Shown here piece by piece: positions 1-10,887 of a DNA stretch of 64,000 bases. The stretch is from NCBI GenBank assembly GCA_030549495.1, contig JAUIRK010000155.1:122882-186881 (forward strand). The letters run 5' to 3'. Source of the DNA: Nectonema munidae. Lineage: Eukaryota; Nematomorpha; Nectonematoida; Nectonematidae. The position numbers were made by a program, and so were the translations under genes. The notes under the pieces were generated by a model, which had not been told where the DNA came from, searched no databases, and was given only the letters and a program-made list of their open reading frames with translations. Within the stretch, counting starts at the first letter, position 1. Every line of letters begins with the position of its first letter.

Positions 1-88
1 GCGTAGCGAAGAATTAGTACATGAGTTGTATTGCCGCCGTCTTTTTTACTCAAATTCGTTTTTGTGTAGAAATCACATTAAAACGTAG

Positions 89-1663
89 AAAAGGGATAAC
101 GATTTGTCCATTCTTCTAAACATGGTGAATACTTTAGAGCAGTACGTCAATCTTCTTCCCAAGTCTACACCACAGATCATTGATCCAATTCCTTCAGGCT
201 TCACAACATATTCTCCATTCACTAAGTCATCAATGCCAAGCATTGCAAACAGGTTGTTTCCTTTTTATCACAATTTTATGCGAAATATTTTATTTTATCT
301 TTCTAATCGCGTTTTTGCCTTAACTGAATTGTCACATTTGATAAGAATAATCCTTATAAAAATGTTGAAGTATCCTATATACTGTAAAGTACTTTAATTT
401 TGCGATTATCTCTTCTAAAATTTACAAAATAAAGTTTTTCGCTTCTCCGGCACTTAATATCCAAATACATTGATTAGGTTATAAAAATATTTAATGTAAA
501 AAAACTTGAAACTCTGGAAATTAAGTAGTTCATGCTTAACGTCAAAAACAATATGGGTCAATCAAATATGCCAATTTTATATGATCTGTATTAAATCATT
601 GTTTATAACATCGCTGAATATTGATTATTTTTTGCTATATGAAATTATAGATTCTGTATATCATTTTTTTCCTTAAAAGATTTCTAATGAAATTGAATTT
701 GTTAAGTATAAGTTACCATATAAACATTTTTTAGACAATTTCTATAAAAGCTTAACATTTTGCCAATCGAGTTCTTATTTGATACGACTAGTTTTGACAC
801 TTGTCAATCTAAATTTTTATTTTTTTTCTTATTTGTTTAGTGAATTTGCATCAACAACAACAGATTTGACTCGCAACAATACATTAGTTTCATCCTCTCT
901 TCCTTTTGAATATGATGTAAAAACGTATAAAGACAGCCTTATTTTTCCAAACAATAGTACATCTCCCTTTCCAAAATTTCAAACATCATTTATGCACTAT
1001 CAAGACGTGATGAGCGCATCTAAAGAATCACTTCCAATTCTCTCACAAGCTAAAGTCAAAAATATTGAAAAAACTGTGGACAATATAGTTAAAAGTTTGC
1101 CTGAAATTACTCCAAATCCGTTGTCTTCGCGAAAGTCGATCAATCTAGAAATAATGAAACTAATAAAAAATCCGGATATCACATCAGAAGAGTGGCAAAA
1201 TGGCGTTAAAAAATGTTCTAAAATTTTCGGCAGATGCGATTCCAAAAGAAGTGCTGTGAAGCCAATTACCTATCACGAACTTTCCGTCAATTTGGCTACA
1301 AACTTTTTATGCCTCAAAGTTCCTGCCTTATTAGCTTGTCGCGCCAAATTGTTCGCATTAGCTAGGAAAGCTGTGAAAGATTCCGGCTATGTGTACGCTA
1401 GAAATCATTCTCGGTCAAGGAATGGCAGGAGTAGTGCCTTGCAACTAAAACCTGGCGAATGTCACTTTGAAATCAAAAAAGAACATGAAGATTCGTGCAG
1501 TGAAGAGATAAAAAAAAATGAAGAAATATTCGATCAAAAGTTACGATCTAGTTGCCTTGTCGAAGATAATGAGAGTCAAAACCTATTGAAAGCTTTCGAC
1601 CTAGATTCAGCACAAGTTACAGAAATTGAAGGCAATTCCTTTCAAATTGTTCAGAATAATTAA
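89..1663 (+). CDS. NAB: NAB-like (NGFI-A/EGR-binding co-repressor), 3' exons; 5' end outside window
   Basis: Two exons are visible. The first ends at 252 (AAC AG|GTTGTT); its start is uncertain, and 89 follows a weak acceptor in the only open stretch. The intron is 253-840 with acceptor TTATTTGTTTAG, and the last exon is 841-1663, stop TAA. The exons join in phase 2 with no stop, giving a serine codon AG|T. The last exon holds the NAB conserved domain 2: IFGRCDSKR, then HELS, then KLFALARKA, matching what I recall of vertebrate NAB1 (IYGRFDSKR ... HELT ... ELFALARQ). NAB proteins are nuclear co-repressors that bind EGR-type zinc-finger factors through NCD1 and repress through NCD2. NCD1 should lie upstream of the window. 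The tail after the domain is acidic and lysine-rich, and shorter than the vertebrate one. Seen: motifs and splice phases. Inferred: the EGR-repressor role. Confidence 0.72.
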
Positions 1664-1697
1664 TTTATGCCTGCTAAATGTAAAATTTATTAAGAGT

Positions 1698-1770
1698 AAT
1701 AAAGTTTCTACACGTTTCTATAATGTCTAAGCAAGCATATGTAATATTTTGACCTATTCTTTAAAATAAA
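1698..1770 (+). promoter_or_regulatory. Polyadenylation signals of the NAB-like gene
   Basis: Two AATAAA hexamers lie at 1698-1703 and 1765-1770, 35 and about 100 bases after the NAB stop codon. Both are well placed for 3' end formation; which one is used cannot be told from sequence. Confidence 0.5.
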
Positions 1771-3568
1771 ACTTATTTGTCACACGCATAATTTATTTTA
1801 GATTATTTTCGATATCTTGCAGTAAAACCGCAAGTTTTGCTATAATGATTGACTTATTATTTTCAAAGTGTGCCAACTCAAAATCGATGGAAAACATTCT
1901 TTACTGTCGTAATTGTTCTTCGATCCTTCGTGTTACAACAACAATGTAAGTGTGTATTGCAAATTTCAATGGAAAAATCGATTTTTTGTTTTGAAATAGA
2001 CTACACCCTAAATCGTATATAGAACTGGTATGATATTTTTCACCAAGATTCAAGAACTCTGAGTATAAATATAGATGCTTAACTATTGAAACACCCTGGC
2101 TGAATAGCATGGGAATCTATGCAAGAAATTGGTCCCCTCGTCTCCTTGTTTATGAAAGAAAAATATTCTATGATTTTATTTTGCTCCAAATTAATAGTAA
2201 TAATAATAGATATTAAACTAATCTAGAATAATGTTTAGCAAATGTAGATTTTTTAATGTCATTAAAATTTGAAAAGTTCATGAACATGATCTAAAAATAC
2301 TATACATAAAATATTTTTCTAACTAATTTTATAAAAAAGACCTTCAATGTCTTTCTAGGAATATTAGAAAGAAAATTAATTAATTAAGAAAAATTGTTTG
2401 AATTGTAATTTACAAGTGCATTTTTAGAGATTCTTTCATGATCAAAATTTTGTTTTTTAGTAAGTTGGAAAGCATTAAAAAGTTTTTTTCAAATAAAATT
2501 GAATGTAGCATGATTTTGATCGAGTAAATATAAGGAGTAATATTTTATTTTTATTGTTTTAAAAATAGCAATTTCTTCTAATCTTTTTTAATATAACTTT
2601 TCAGACAACAGAAATCATCAAAAATTTTCTACAATTCAAAAAAGAAGATAATAATAGGTTTCTTATGGAAAATTATATATAGTAGGAAAAAAATTAACAC
2701 TTTATTGATTTAAAAAAACTTTTTTTCGAGAAGTTTTCCTAAATCAATAAAATATGCAATTTTCTTTTTATTCTATATAATTCTCAATAATTAACTAATA
2801 GCATATCTGTCAATTATAATAATTTCTAAATAAGTTCCTAAGATTAAATATTTAATTTTGAACATTGGAACAAAATTCTTCTTTATTTCTACTAAATTCT
2901 TTGAGCCAAAAATGTTAAAAATTTGGACCTCTTTATACGATAAAATTAAAAACTTTGATAAATTCAGATACACAGGATAGCAGTGCAAGCATTGTAAAAA
3001 TTTATCTGCCCCCATTTTTCCATTTTGTACATGCCCACGTTCTCATCAAAACACTAAAAAAGCTTTAATTAGTAGTTTTTACACTCAAATCAGCCGCGCA
3101 GTTTCAAAACCCACACTTTAAGAGTTTTCTGATTTTCACCATGTTAAAATGTTGGAACAAATTTGAGCTGTCAACTACGGATACTCTCGCATTTCATTTT
3201 TCTTCTTCACAACTTGCAATTTGTTTATATTACAATAAAATATAATGGATTTTACATTCTTTTTTAAAAAATTAGAATTTTTTTTAGTTTTTTATTAAAA
3301 TTGATCGTATTTGAAAATATTTCAGGAAATTTTTCGATAATTATTATTATTGAGACTTTATTTTAATAGAATTTTTTTTATAAATAAAGGCCCAGCTGTA
3401 AAATCGCAAATTTATTACCCAGGTACTGGGCAATGACCCTAAACTCAGGTCACATCACCAACGCCATCAGATCCGCATTCAGAAGAAAAGTAATTGACTT
3501 GAAAATTTCCCAAAACCCACATTGATATTATAAAAAATTGACGTTAAAAACCAAAAGTACTGTCGACA
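1771..3568. other. Intergenic, nothing recognised
   Basis: Very AT-rich sequence with short ORFs only (up to 74 codons), none resembling a known family or framed by convincing splice sites. I see no RNA gene or repeat structure. Confidence 0.4.
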
Positions 3569-3680
3569 GATGGTGTAATGATGGGAGCGTAGGAGGTCGA
3601 TCTTGATGGTTTGGGTTCGTTCCCCGATTTACCTTATTCCCAGCTATGAAAGATTATTCTTTCCTCGGATCTGATACCGG
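3569..3680 (+). repeat. tRNA-derived SINE-like fragment
   Basis: A-box-like TGGTGTAATG at 3571-3580 and B-box-like GGTTCGTTCCC at 3614-3624, at the spacing of an internal Pol III promoter and far more GC-rich than the flanks. No tRNA cloverleaf can be folded, so this is a SINE or decayed tRNA-like sequence rather than a tRNA gene. Confidence 0.4.
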
Positions 3681-3846
3681 TAATAAAAAAAATAGAAAAA
3701 TGTATATATATTATTAGAAGACTGACTACTCTTACTATCTTACACTTCTCTGCACTTTTTTGTTTGATCCACGTACTATACAAAGAACAATTATAATAAT
3801 CTATAAAAAAGGCCAACTTTTAATCATTAAAATTTTAAAGTGTTTT

Positions 3847-4084
3847 CAGAAACGTAGCAAGCTTTTTTGCTCCGAGGCGGGCGGAACAAAAAATTTCAAG
3901 AGGACGGGCAAAAAATTTCATTATTCGCCTTGAAAATTTAAATATATTGCAAATAAGTTTATGCTTAATTAAATCGAAATTGAATATGAACTTAGTTTGA
4001 CTCAACTAAACTAACTATTTAGCGTATCAAAAATAATTTCCTCATATGGGAGCTGGCCATCTGGCCCCCTTTGCTACGTCTATG
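3847..4084. mobile_element. Small hAT-like MITE
   Basis: 238-bp element with inverted ends: CAGAAACGTAGCAAGC on the left, and the complement of the right end reads CATAGACGTAGCAAAG. The flanking 8-mers AGTGTTTT (3839-3846) and AGTCTTAT (4085-4092) agree at 6 of 8 positions, as an old hAT target duplication would. There is no coding capacity. Confidence 0.5.
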
Positions 4085-4092
4085 AGTCTTAT

Positions 4093-5390
4093 CTTAATTT
4101 TTAGCTTGATAGTTTACAATACATTGAGACAGTAGTCAAGATCTTATCGATAGATATAACGAGAATACCGCATTTAAACGTGGAAAATAAACGCCATCAT
4201 TTTTGGAGCTTAAAATTTGTGAAAAGATTTGTAATGGACCAGTATCACTGGTCTGCCTCTATTTGTTGTCAAGATTTGTTTTCCGATTCCAAGTAAATTT
4301 AATATGCTGACTTATCTATGATCAGTTCATGGTTTAACGCTATCTATTTTTTCTTTCTTTTTTTGTATGTTTTTTCCAATTTTTAATTACTTAACTCGAA
4401 TACTTAAGTCAAAAGAATACTTTTGTTTTATCATAATAAAGACTCGATTTTAGATTAAAAATAAATTTATAAATTAAACTTTAATTGGTTTAAAATATTA
4501 TTTTTGACTTATCTATTTAATTAATATTTTCAACTTAATCAAGTTTAATTTTTTTTCCAATCAATAACAACATCATTGGTTGGAAGTATAGATCGATTCG
4601 AGAGTATCGCTGTATGTGTGTACTCAATCAATGTCGGCAACAAGTTCTTTGCTTTATTAATTCAAATTCTTGAATCAACAATACTGCTGAATGTATTTAT
4701 TTATTCAGACAACTAAAAAAAATAACTATTTGGAAAAATTTACAATTGTTGAAAGATCTCGTAATAAAGTTTTTTGAGGGTAAAGAATCTAGAAATTTCT
4801 GTACCATTTTGTTAAAAAGCTAACTTTTTCTGCAGCAGTTTTAAAGCCTTTTGAGTAGAGGCATCTTCTTAGAAACTAAAAAAGGAGTTGTTTTAAATTT
4901 GAAATGTCGTGAACACGCGTTCTCATTTATATATGCTGGACAAAATGATAAAAACAATTAAGATACGAAAAGAGTCAAATACACTAATAAAGTTTTGGAT
5001 AGCTTAAATCAATTTTAGTTTTAGAATTTAGTGTTTAGGTTAGCGTTAGGATAATTTCATTTTTTTTTTCAAAACTTTTTTTTAGTTTCAAAAAGTTTAA
5101 TTGCATTGTACTACTAAGAATTTCCAAACTAACATAATAGAATATGTTCTTGCTTTTTGTTTGTTGGGGTATATTTGTAAGCAATTTATCAAAAGTTGAA
5201 AATTGTACGAATTGAAAAATGATAAATTAACATAATAAAATTGTATTTTTACTACTAGAAAATTGTATTCTAAACCGTTTTTTTACTTTTTCAGATCGAT
5301 AAGTCCTAAGTATTCGAATTTGCATCACTGTTATAAAAGTTTTCAGATCAGTAATCTCTTAGCCTACTTTAGTGCCTTGATTAGTATCGG
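4093..5390. other. Intergenic, nothing recognised
   Basis: AT-rich, no ORF of note and no clear repeat. The piggyBac remnant begins just beyond it, so part of this may be the element's 5' flank or terminus, but I could not identify a TTAA-bounded inverted repeat. Confidence 0.35.
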
Positions 5391-6610
5391 TCAAAATGGA
5401 GATTAAAAAGTCAAAGTTTCTGATTTGTTTTCAAGTTCAGGCAATGAGCAAGCTTGGGTCGGGATATGTTCACTCTCATACATATTTTTCTCAGTTTTGA
5501 CAAAAAAGAAGAGAGAGATCCCTTGGACAAAATAAGCGCTATAAGAAAGCAACATGACCACTTCTATAGTAAGTTTTCAAGATGTTGGACTACACACCTA
5601 AAGCTCACGATAGATGTGCAACTAGTTACTTTCAGAGGAGGTTGCTCGATAAAAATTTATGACCCTAAGAAGCCCGACCACTATGGGGTGAAGTTTTATC
5701 ATTTGAACGACGCTAAATATTTTTACTGTATGAAACCTGAAATTTACGTGTCTGGTTTACAGGACCCCTCCTACTTTTCTGTTTTGAACGCGTGCAAGCG
5801 TTTGATAAAAGATAGTAGCATCCCGAAAGGTTGTGGATTACACTGATCGATTTTTTACTAGTCTGGAACTTCTCATTCGGGACCAGTTATGGCTAACAGA
5901 AGGTTTCTCCCTTTTATATTCAGGCGACCCTATCTCAAAGAGTTGAAATTATGTGAGCATGAGAGTAGAATAATTTACAGAAAATTTGCTTCTTTGACTG
6001 CCTACATACCAAGAAAACATTCTTCTAAAAACTTCAAAGTTGTGTATATTCTATCCTCACAACATAAAAATCGAAGAGTAAGCAATGTTCATTCTAAACC
6101 TGACAGCTTATTATCTTATAATGAATACAAAGGAGGAGTGGATGTTGCTAATAAAATGCGCAGAGCCTACAGGTCTTACAAGCCTAATAGAAAATGGACG
6201 CATGCAGTTTTTTCTAACTATTTAGACATTAGTGTCTTGAACACCTGGATAATTGCCAAGTTCAACTCGCCTGACAAATTTCCTTAAACCAAAGAAAGTG
6301 GAAGAAAAGTTTTCATACAGAATCAATGAAAATAAGATCAATGATAACCGAAGTACCCTTAGCTATCAGAAACTTACTATCTTTTTATGGTTTTTCTCAA
6401 GACACTACTCAACCAACGACTTCCACCTCAAGATCTTTGTGTTACCTTTGCAAAATAAAAAGAAAAAAAGCATCTAAAAAGTTTGTTTGCAATGTACATT
6501 ATAGAATATTGTGCTCTGAATGCTTATCCAAATCATTTAAATTTAACGCCAAATATACTAACTTTTACTTTAATTTCAAAATTTTCTTTTTTTCAAAAAC
6601 AATGAAATAA
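5391..6610 (+). pseudogene. piggyBac-type transposase remnant (copy 1)
   Basis: Three frames carry successive pieces of a PGBD transposase. 5454-5846 has the first catalytic region (LTIDVQLVTFRG, normally SIDEQL..FRG, then KPDHYGVKF). 5847-5880 reads on in another frame with DRFFTSLELL, the second-aspartate region (DNFFTS in the family). 5889-6287 has YKGGVDVANKM (normally GGVDxxDxM, so the last Asp is Asn) followed by the RKWTHAVFSNYLDISVLNTW helix. 6326-6610 has the C-terminal cysteine cluster CYLCKIKRKK...CNVHYRILCSEC. It is broken by frame changes and substituted acidic residues, so it is surely inactive. It is a plain cut-and-paste DNA transposon, which normally targets TTAA; the element's ends were not found. 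Confidence 0.85.
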
Positions 6611-7800
6611 TTTTTTTTTGCTAATTTTATTTTATTTTGATTTTTTATCCTAACGAGAACGTTTACATGTTAGTTTTGAAAGAAGTTTCTATGATGGATA
6701 TTTTAGAAAAATGTGTTTTATTGGCAATGGACAAAATTGTCCGGGGTAAGTCAAGCGAGGATTAAAGAGCGATTTTCTTTTTGTTGAGAAATATACAAGA
6801 AAATATACACTGTAAATAATGTGTTTAGAATCTAAAACAATTCTAAACGTCAAATTTGTCTCGACTTTTAAACGCGTTTATACTAAAACATAATTTGAGG
6901 CGTATAGATTTAAACGCTTCTGACGTAATCATTTTAAATATGATTTATGTTTACCGTTTATACGTATAATTTGCTACTAAACTATTTGGACAAATTTAAG
7001 CTTAAACATGTTATAAAGAAATTAGTCAAAAACTTTATTCAAACTACTTTCAATATATAGAGAAAAAATCGGTTTTTACATCAAAATTCTTTATAACATT
7101 TATTCAAATTTTATAAGGTTTGATCCCTTATAAAACGGACTTGAATCCTACAAAATTTCTTTTTGCAGAAAACCCAAAACTTGAAAACTTTTTGTATAGT
7201 GTAAGTCAAACACAAAATAAATCTGCACTAGCCAGATTATTGCCATTTTGATATCATTATCACAGGTGTAAATCAATCCATTGGCAACTATTTTGATTTT
7301 TGAAACTTGATTGCTTTCCAGAAAAATTAAAAGCTTGGGTGGCGAGTTTATGTTTGAAGTTTTTTCTGTCAGTTCTTCAAAAGACTCCTAAAATACTAGA
7401 ATATAATGAAATACTTATAAAAATTAAAATATATTCTTTTATACTTTCCATTAAAAAAACTTTGTTTTGATTTTTCTTGACTTTAAACTTATTTTCTAAA
7501 ACTTTCAATATTTTATATTCAATCATGAATTCTTCTAAACTTTGGAACTCCTGTAAAAATACTTATTGTATATACATTAATTTTTGGAGAAACAAAAAAC
7601 TCTTAAATCAGAATTTTTTTCTAAACAATTTTTCAGTCTTTGAAACAAAACAGTCCAGTTTTCTTTTATTGCTTCTTTTTTCATCTCAGGCTTCAACAAG
7701 TAAAATTATTCCTCGATCTAAATAGAAATAAAGAAAATATATAAAATTACAAAATTTCAAAAAAAGCTTACGTTTTTCAAACATCTTATAAATTAAAATT
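6611..7800. other. Intergenic, nothing recognised
   Basis: AT-rich DNA that probably includes the 3' flank of piggyBac copy 1. No gene, RNA or tandem repeat recognised; the 82-codon ORF at 7477-7725 is low-complexity. Confidence 0.35.
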
Positions 7801-7802
7801 TT

Positions 7803-9123
7803 TTAGGCATTTTCTCCAATCATAGCTTCTACCGCGTTTCTTCTTCTTGGAAAAGTTATTTTAATAGCAGAACAAAAATTTTCCCTATCTCTATTTTCAA
7901 AGTTTTCAAAAGAATCCAACATTTCTTGCGTATCATTCAATGAACATTCGCTAAATTCTTCTAAAAAAACAAATATAATTTCCGAAAAACAAGGAAAAGT
8001 TATTTTGATCACAATTAAAAAATTCTCTCGCTGTTCTTTTTGGAATTTTTTTTTGTTGATGGTGAATTTAGCAAAAGATACACCTTCTTTAAACCCACCG
8101 ATGTAGTTTGCAGTTAGAGTATCGCCCAAAAAAAACAAAAGTCTTCCATAAAAAAAACAATTTGTTTTTTTCAAAGCAAAATAAAAACCCATTTTAATTT
8201 TCTGTAAGCTAGCGATGAAGTCATCTAATAAAGATTTAACCCCACACTTTTTCAAGTGTTTTGTCTTGACAAGAGCTAATCGTTGTGTGGCATTCACTTT
8301 ATATCTATGCTCAGGTAGCAGGTTCAACAAAGACCAATAAAAAGCTGAAATTTTGTGTTTTTTAGGATGATGCCCAATTGGATTTACAATTTCAAAATCA
8401 TCATAATAGAGTGCAAAATATAAAGTATTTGAACAAGTTTAATCAGAATTAAGAAAATAATTTCCATTAAAAATATATAACATTTGTGGCAAATATTTAT
8501 TTACTTTGGGAAAAGTTAAGTCAGTTATTTCAAAAGAATTGAGTAAGTTCTCAAGCTGTTTCAAAAATGGTACGTAAAAAGCAGTTATGTCTCTAACAAA
8601 AGATTTTACATTTTCTTCTCCTATTTTAACAGTCTTAGGTTCGTTAAAAAAAACTTTTCCTTGAAAAACTTATTCTGTGAATAGTCGGTCTTCAATTCAT
8701 CAAATAAATTGTTAAAGAAAGTTTCAATTGATTTATCTTAACTAAATCTATATCAAAAGTGCTCATTTTAGTGAATAACCTTTCGATTTTTTTATCAAAC
8801 AAATTTTGAGTAAGTGAAATGATATTTGAAATAGAAGACTGTCTTAAGTTCAACTTGGCTCTTAAATTCAATAAAAAAATGCTGAATCATAATCATTTCC
8901 TGTTTCTAACCTTGAACATTCAACATTTAAGTCATCACTATCATCGTAAAGCGTTTGCGATTACAATGTTTCCTAAAAGCATTATAATTCCTGAAAGAAA
9001 CACCACACCCTTTAAAAGAACAATTTCAATAAAGTTAGGATCATTTCTATGACGATAAACTAAGGAAGACAAAAAATCACTGTGGTTTGAGCAAAAAAAT
9101 GTACAAATTATACATTTATGCAT
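7803..9123 (-). pseudogene. Unclassified transposon ORF remnant with N-terminal C2H2-like finger
   Basis: Minus-strand coding fragments follow one another. 9123-8941 begins with HKCIICTFFC followed by SDFLSSLVYRHRNDPNF, a finger-like start. About 8640-8450 reads VKSFVRDITAFYVPFLKQLE and LPQMLYIFNG. 8330-7803 (175 codons) contains LLPEHRYKVNATQRLALVKT, KHLKKCGVKSLL and FLGDTLTANYIGGFKEGVSF. The last motif (LGDtLa.N.iGGFKE) is one I associate with multicopy transposon-like proteins in invertebrate genomes, but I cannot name the superfamily with certainty. The frames are broken and no terminal repeats were found. It lies between piggyBac copy 1 and the first Tigger element, in ordinary transposon territory. 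Confidence 0.55.
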
Positions 9124-10217
9124 TGGGGTTATTAAAAATTTGTATATTAATATAATACTAAACCTATTTTTTGAATAATTATAATAATAAACCTGTGAGA
9201 AGGGGAATAATGATCACACTTGATTTCGGAAGCAGTGTAAAAATAAAAGCAAACTCTAGTACATCTGTAATAAGAGAAACGTAAGAGCACTTGTTTAAAC
9301 TTGATGAGAGTGACGAACTGCAAGAAGGAACTTCTGCAAGCTTTTGAGTTTAGTTGGTATACTGACGCAAATCTTATAATTACAGCCAGATGCCCTTATG
9401 TATCCCCCCCCCCCCCCACCTCTTCTCCTATGCATATACAAATATAAAGGGGTGAAAGAGAAAGAAGGTTTCTTTCCCCAACAATCGAATGAGAGAAAGC
9501 CTGAAGAACGAGAGAAACGCCTCAACTTTCACTTCTCAGAGTTGAGTTGGATGAGATTATATATCTTATATGCATTCAATACATCCCTCAGCCATATTGT
9601 GTACTCACATTAGTTCTAATCGCATCTGTGACATGTTAGTTGTTAGGATGTTTGCCATTTTTAGTAACTTGTAAACCGTTGTGTTTACACTTGAAATGCG
9701 TTTAAGCAGCCTAAGTAATGAAATTCTAAACACATTATTTACAGTGTAGAATGTTTCAAATGGGCAAAAAACAAAGATGGCGTAAGAGCAAAGAATTTTA
9801 TGTGAAGCGGAGAGTGTACTTCCATGCGATCGATTGAAATCCAATATTGTGGAAGTTTAAAAATGATTAAACTTGACAAACTTTTCGCCGTTCGTTTTTT
9901 GTCTGAATTAAATTGATTGCATTCGAAGAAAATTTTGACACTGCTTTCGAACTTTGGTGGGCTTCTAAAAACTGAAGAAGAAGTGTAGTAAAGCAGTCTC
10001 TTCACATTCTCATACTTTTATATCTGTAGTTGAAGATGAAATTGATTGTTTTAGAGTGATGGAGATGACTGGAAAAACTTTAATGATGACGAAATTGAAG
10101 ATGATTACTCCGAAGGCTAGGACCCAAATCAGAAATCGAAATATCATTATGAAATTAAACAACCGACATTTCTTGCTAATAAATTCTTTCAAACATAAAT
10201 ACAGCAAAATTTTGGCT
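9124..10217. other. Intergenic with a 14-bp C run
   Basis: No gene recognised. A run of 14 C lies at 9404-9417, next to a slightly GC-richer patch (9370-9560) with short ORFs on both strands and no family resemblance. Confidence 0.35.
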
Positions 10218-10221
10218 TAGA

Positions 10222-10385
10222 GAAACCTCAATATTAAGGACAATTCATTGAGGACCGTTTTTTATATAATGTGTTTTATATGAAAGGTATCCCTCAATAT
10301 TAGGGACAACGTCAATATTCGGAATTAAGAACACTTTTAGGCTATATTATTGACAAAAACCTTGCTATTAAGGACAACTTTTGCA
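10222..10385 (+). repeat. Subterminal repeats of Tigger-1 (left side)
   Basis: The motif CCTCAATATTAAGGACAA recurs with changes near 10226, 10291 and 10363, and again inverted or direct near the right end (13428-13495: CTTGATACTAGGGACAA, TTTGATATAAGGGACAA, CCTTAATATCAAGG). Repeated terminal motifs of this kind are usually transposase-binding sites. Confidence 0.5.
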
Positions 10386-10887
10386 TTTAAAAGCTACTTG
10401 CATCAAATTGGTTCTTGTTTATTGAGCACCATACAACAGTTTAGCTAACAAAATAATAAACTTGTGCATAATAATCTTTTAACTGTTTGTAGTACCCTTT
10501 AATATGAAATTAATTGAGCAAAAATGGGCAAAATAGTGAAAACATTTCACTATTGTCAGATGTTTGTGCAAAGGTTTTACCTCTTCATGCAGATTGCTGC
10601 TACTTTGCTATGCATGTCTGTTTCGACATCATTTTTTGCATAATAATGTTTAACTGCGTATATGTAAAAAATGGTTATGCAAAAGATTGATCAACAAGTT
10701 TGTAGTGCACTATTACAAGATCGTTGCAAAGATTTTCGCTTCATCTGTCTCTTTATTTAGGTTGTTGCTTTGTTATAAATTGCTCTTTCTATATCACCTT
10801 TCAGAATTTTATATCGAATAAAGGGAAATCACTGCTTCTATTTTTTCTTATAAAAACTAGCTACTTTTTTAATATTCACTGTTCGCA

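Noticed and set aside
1000-1245. 81-codon minus ORF over the NAB exon
   Set aside because: Antisense shadow of the NAB coding frame.
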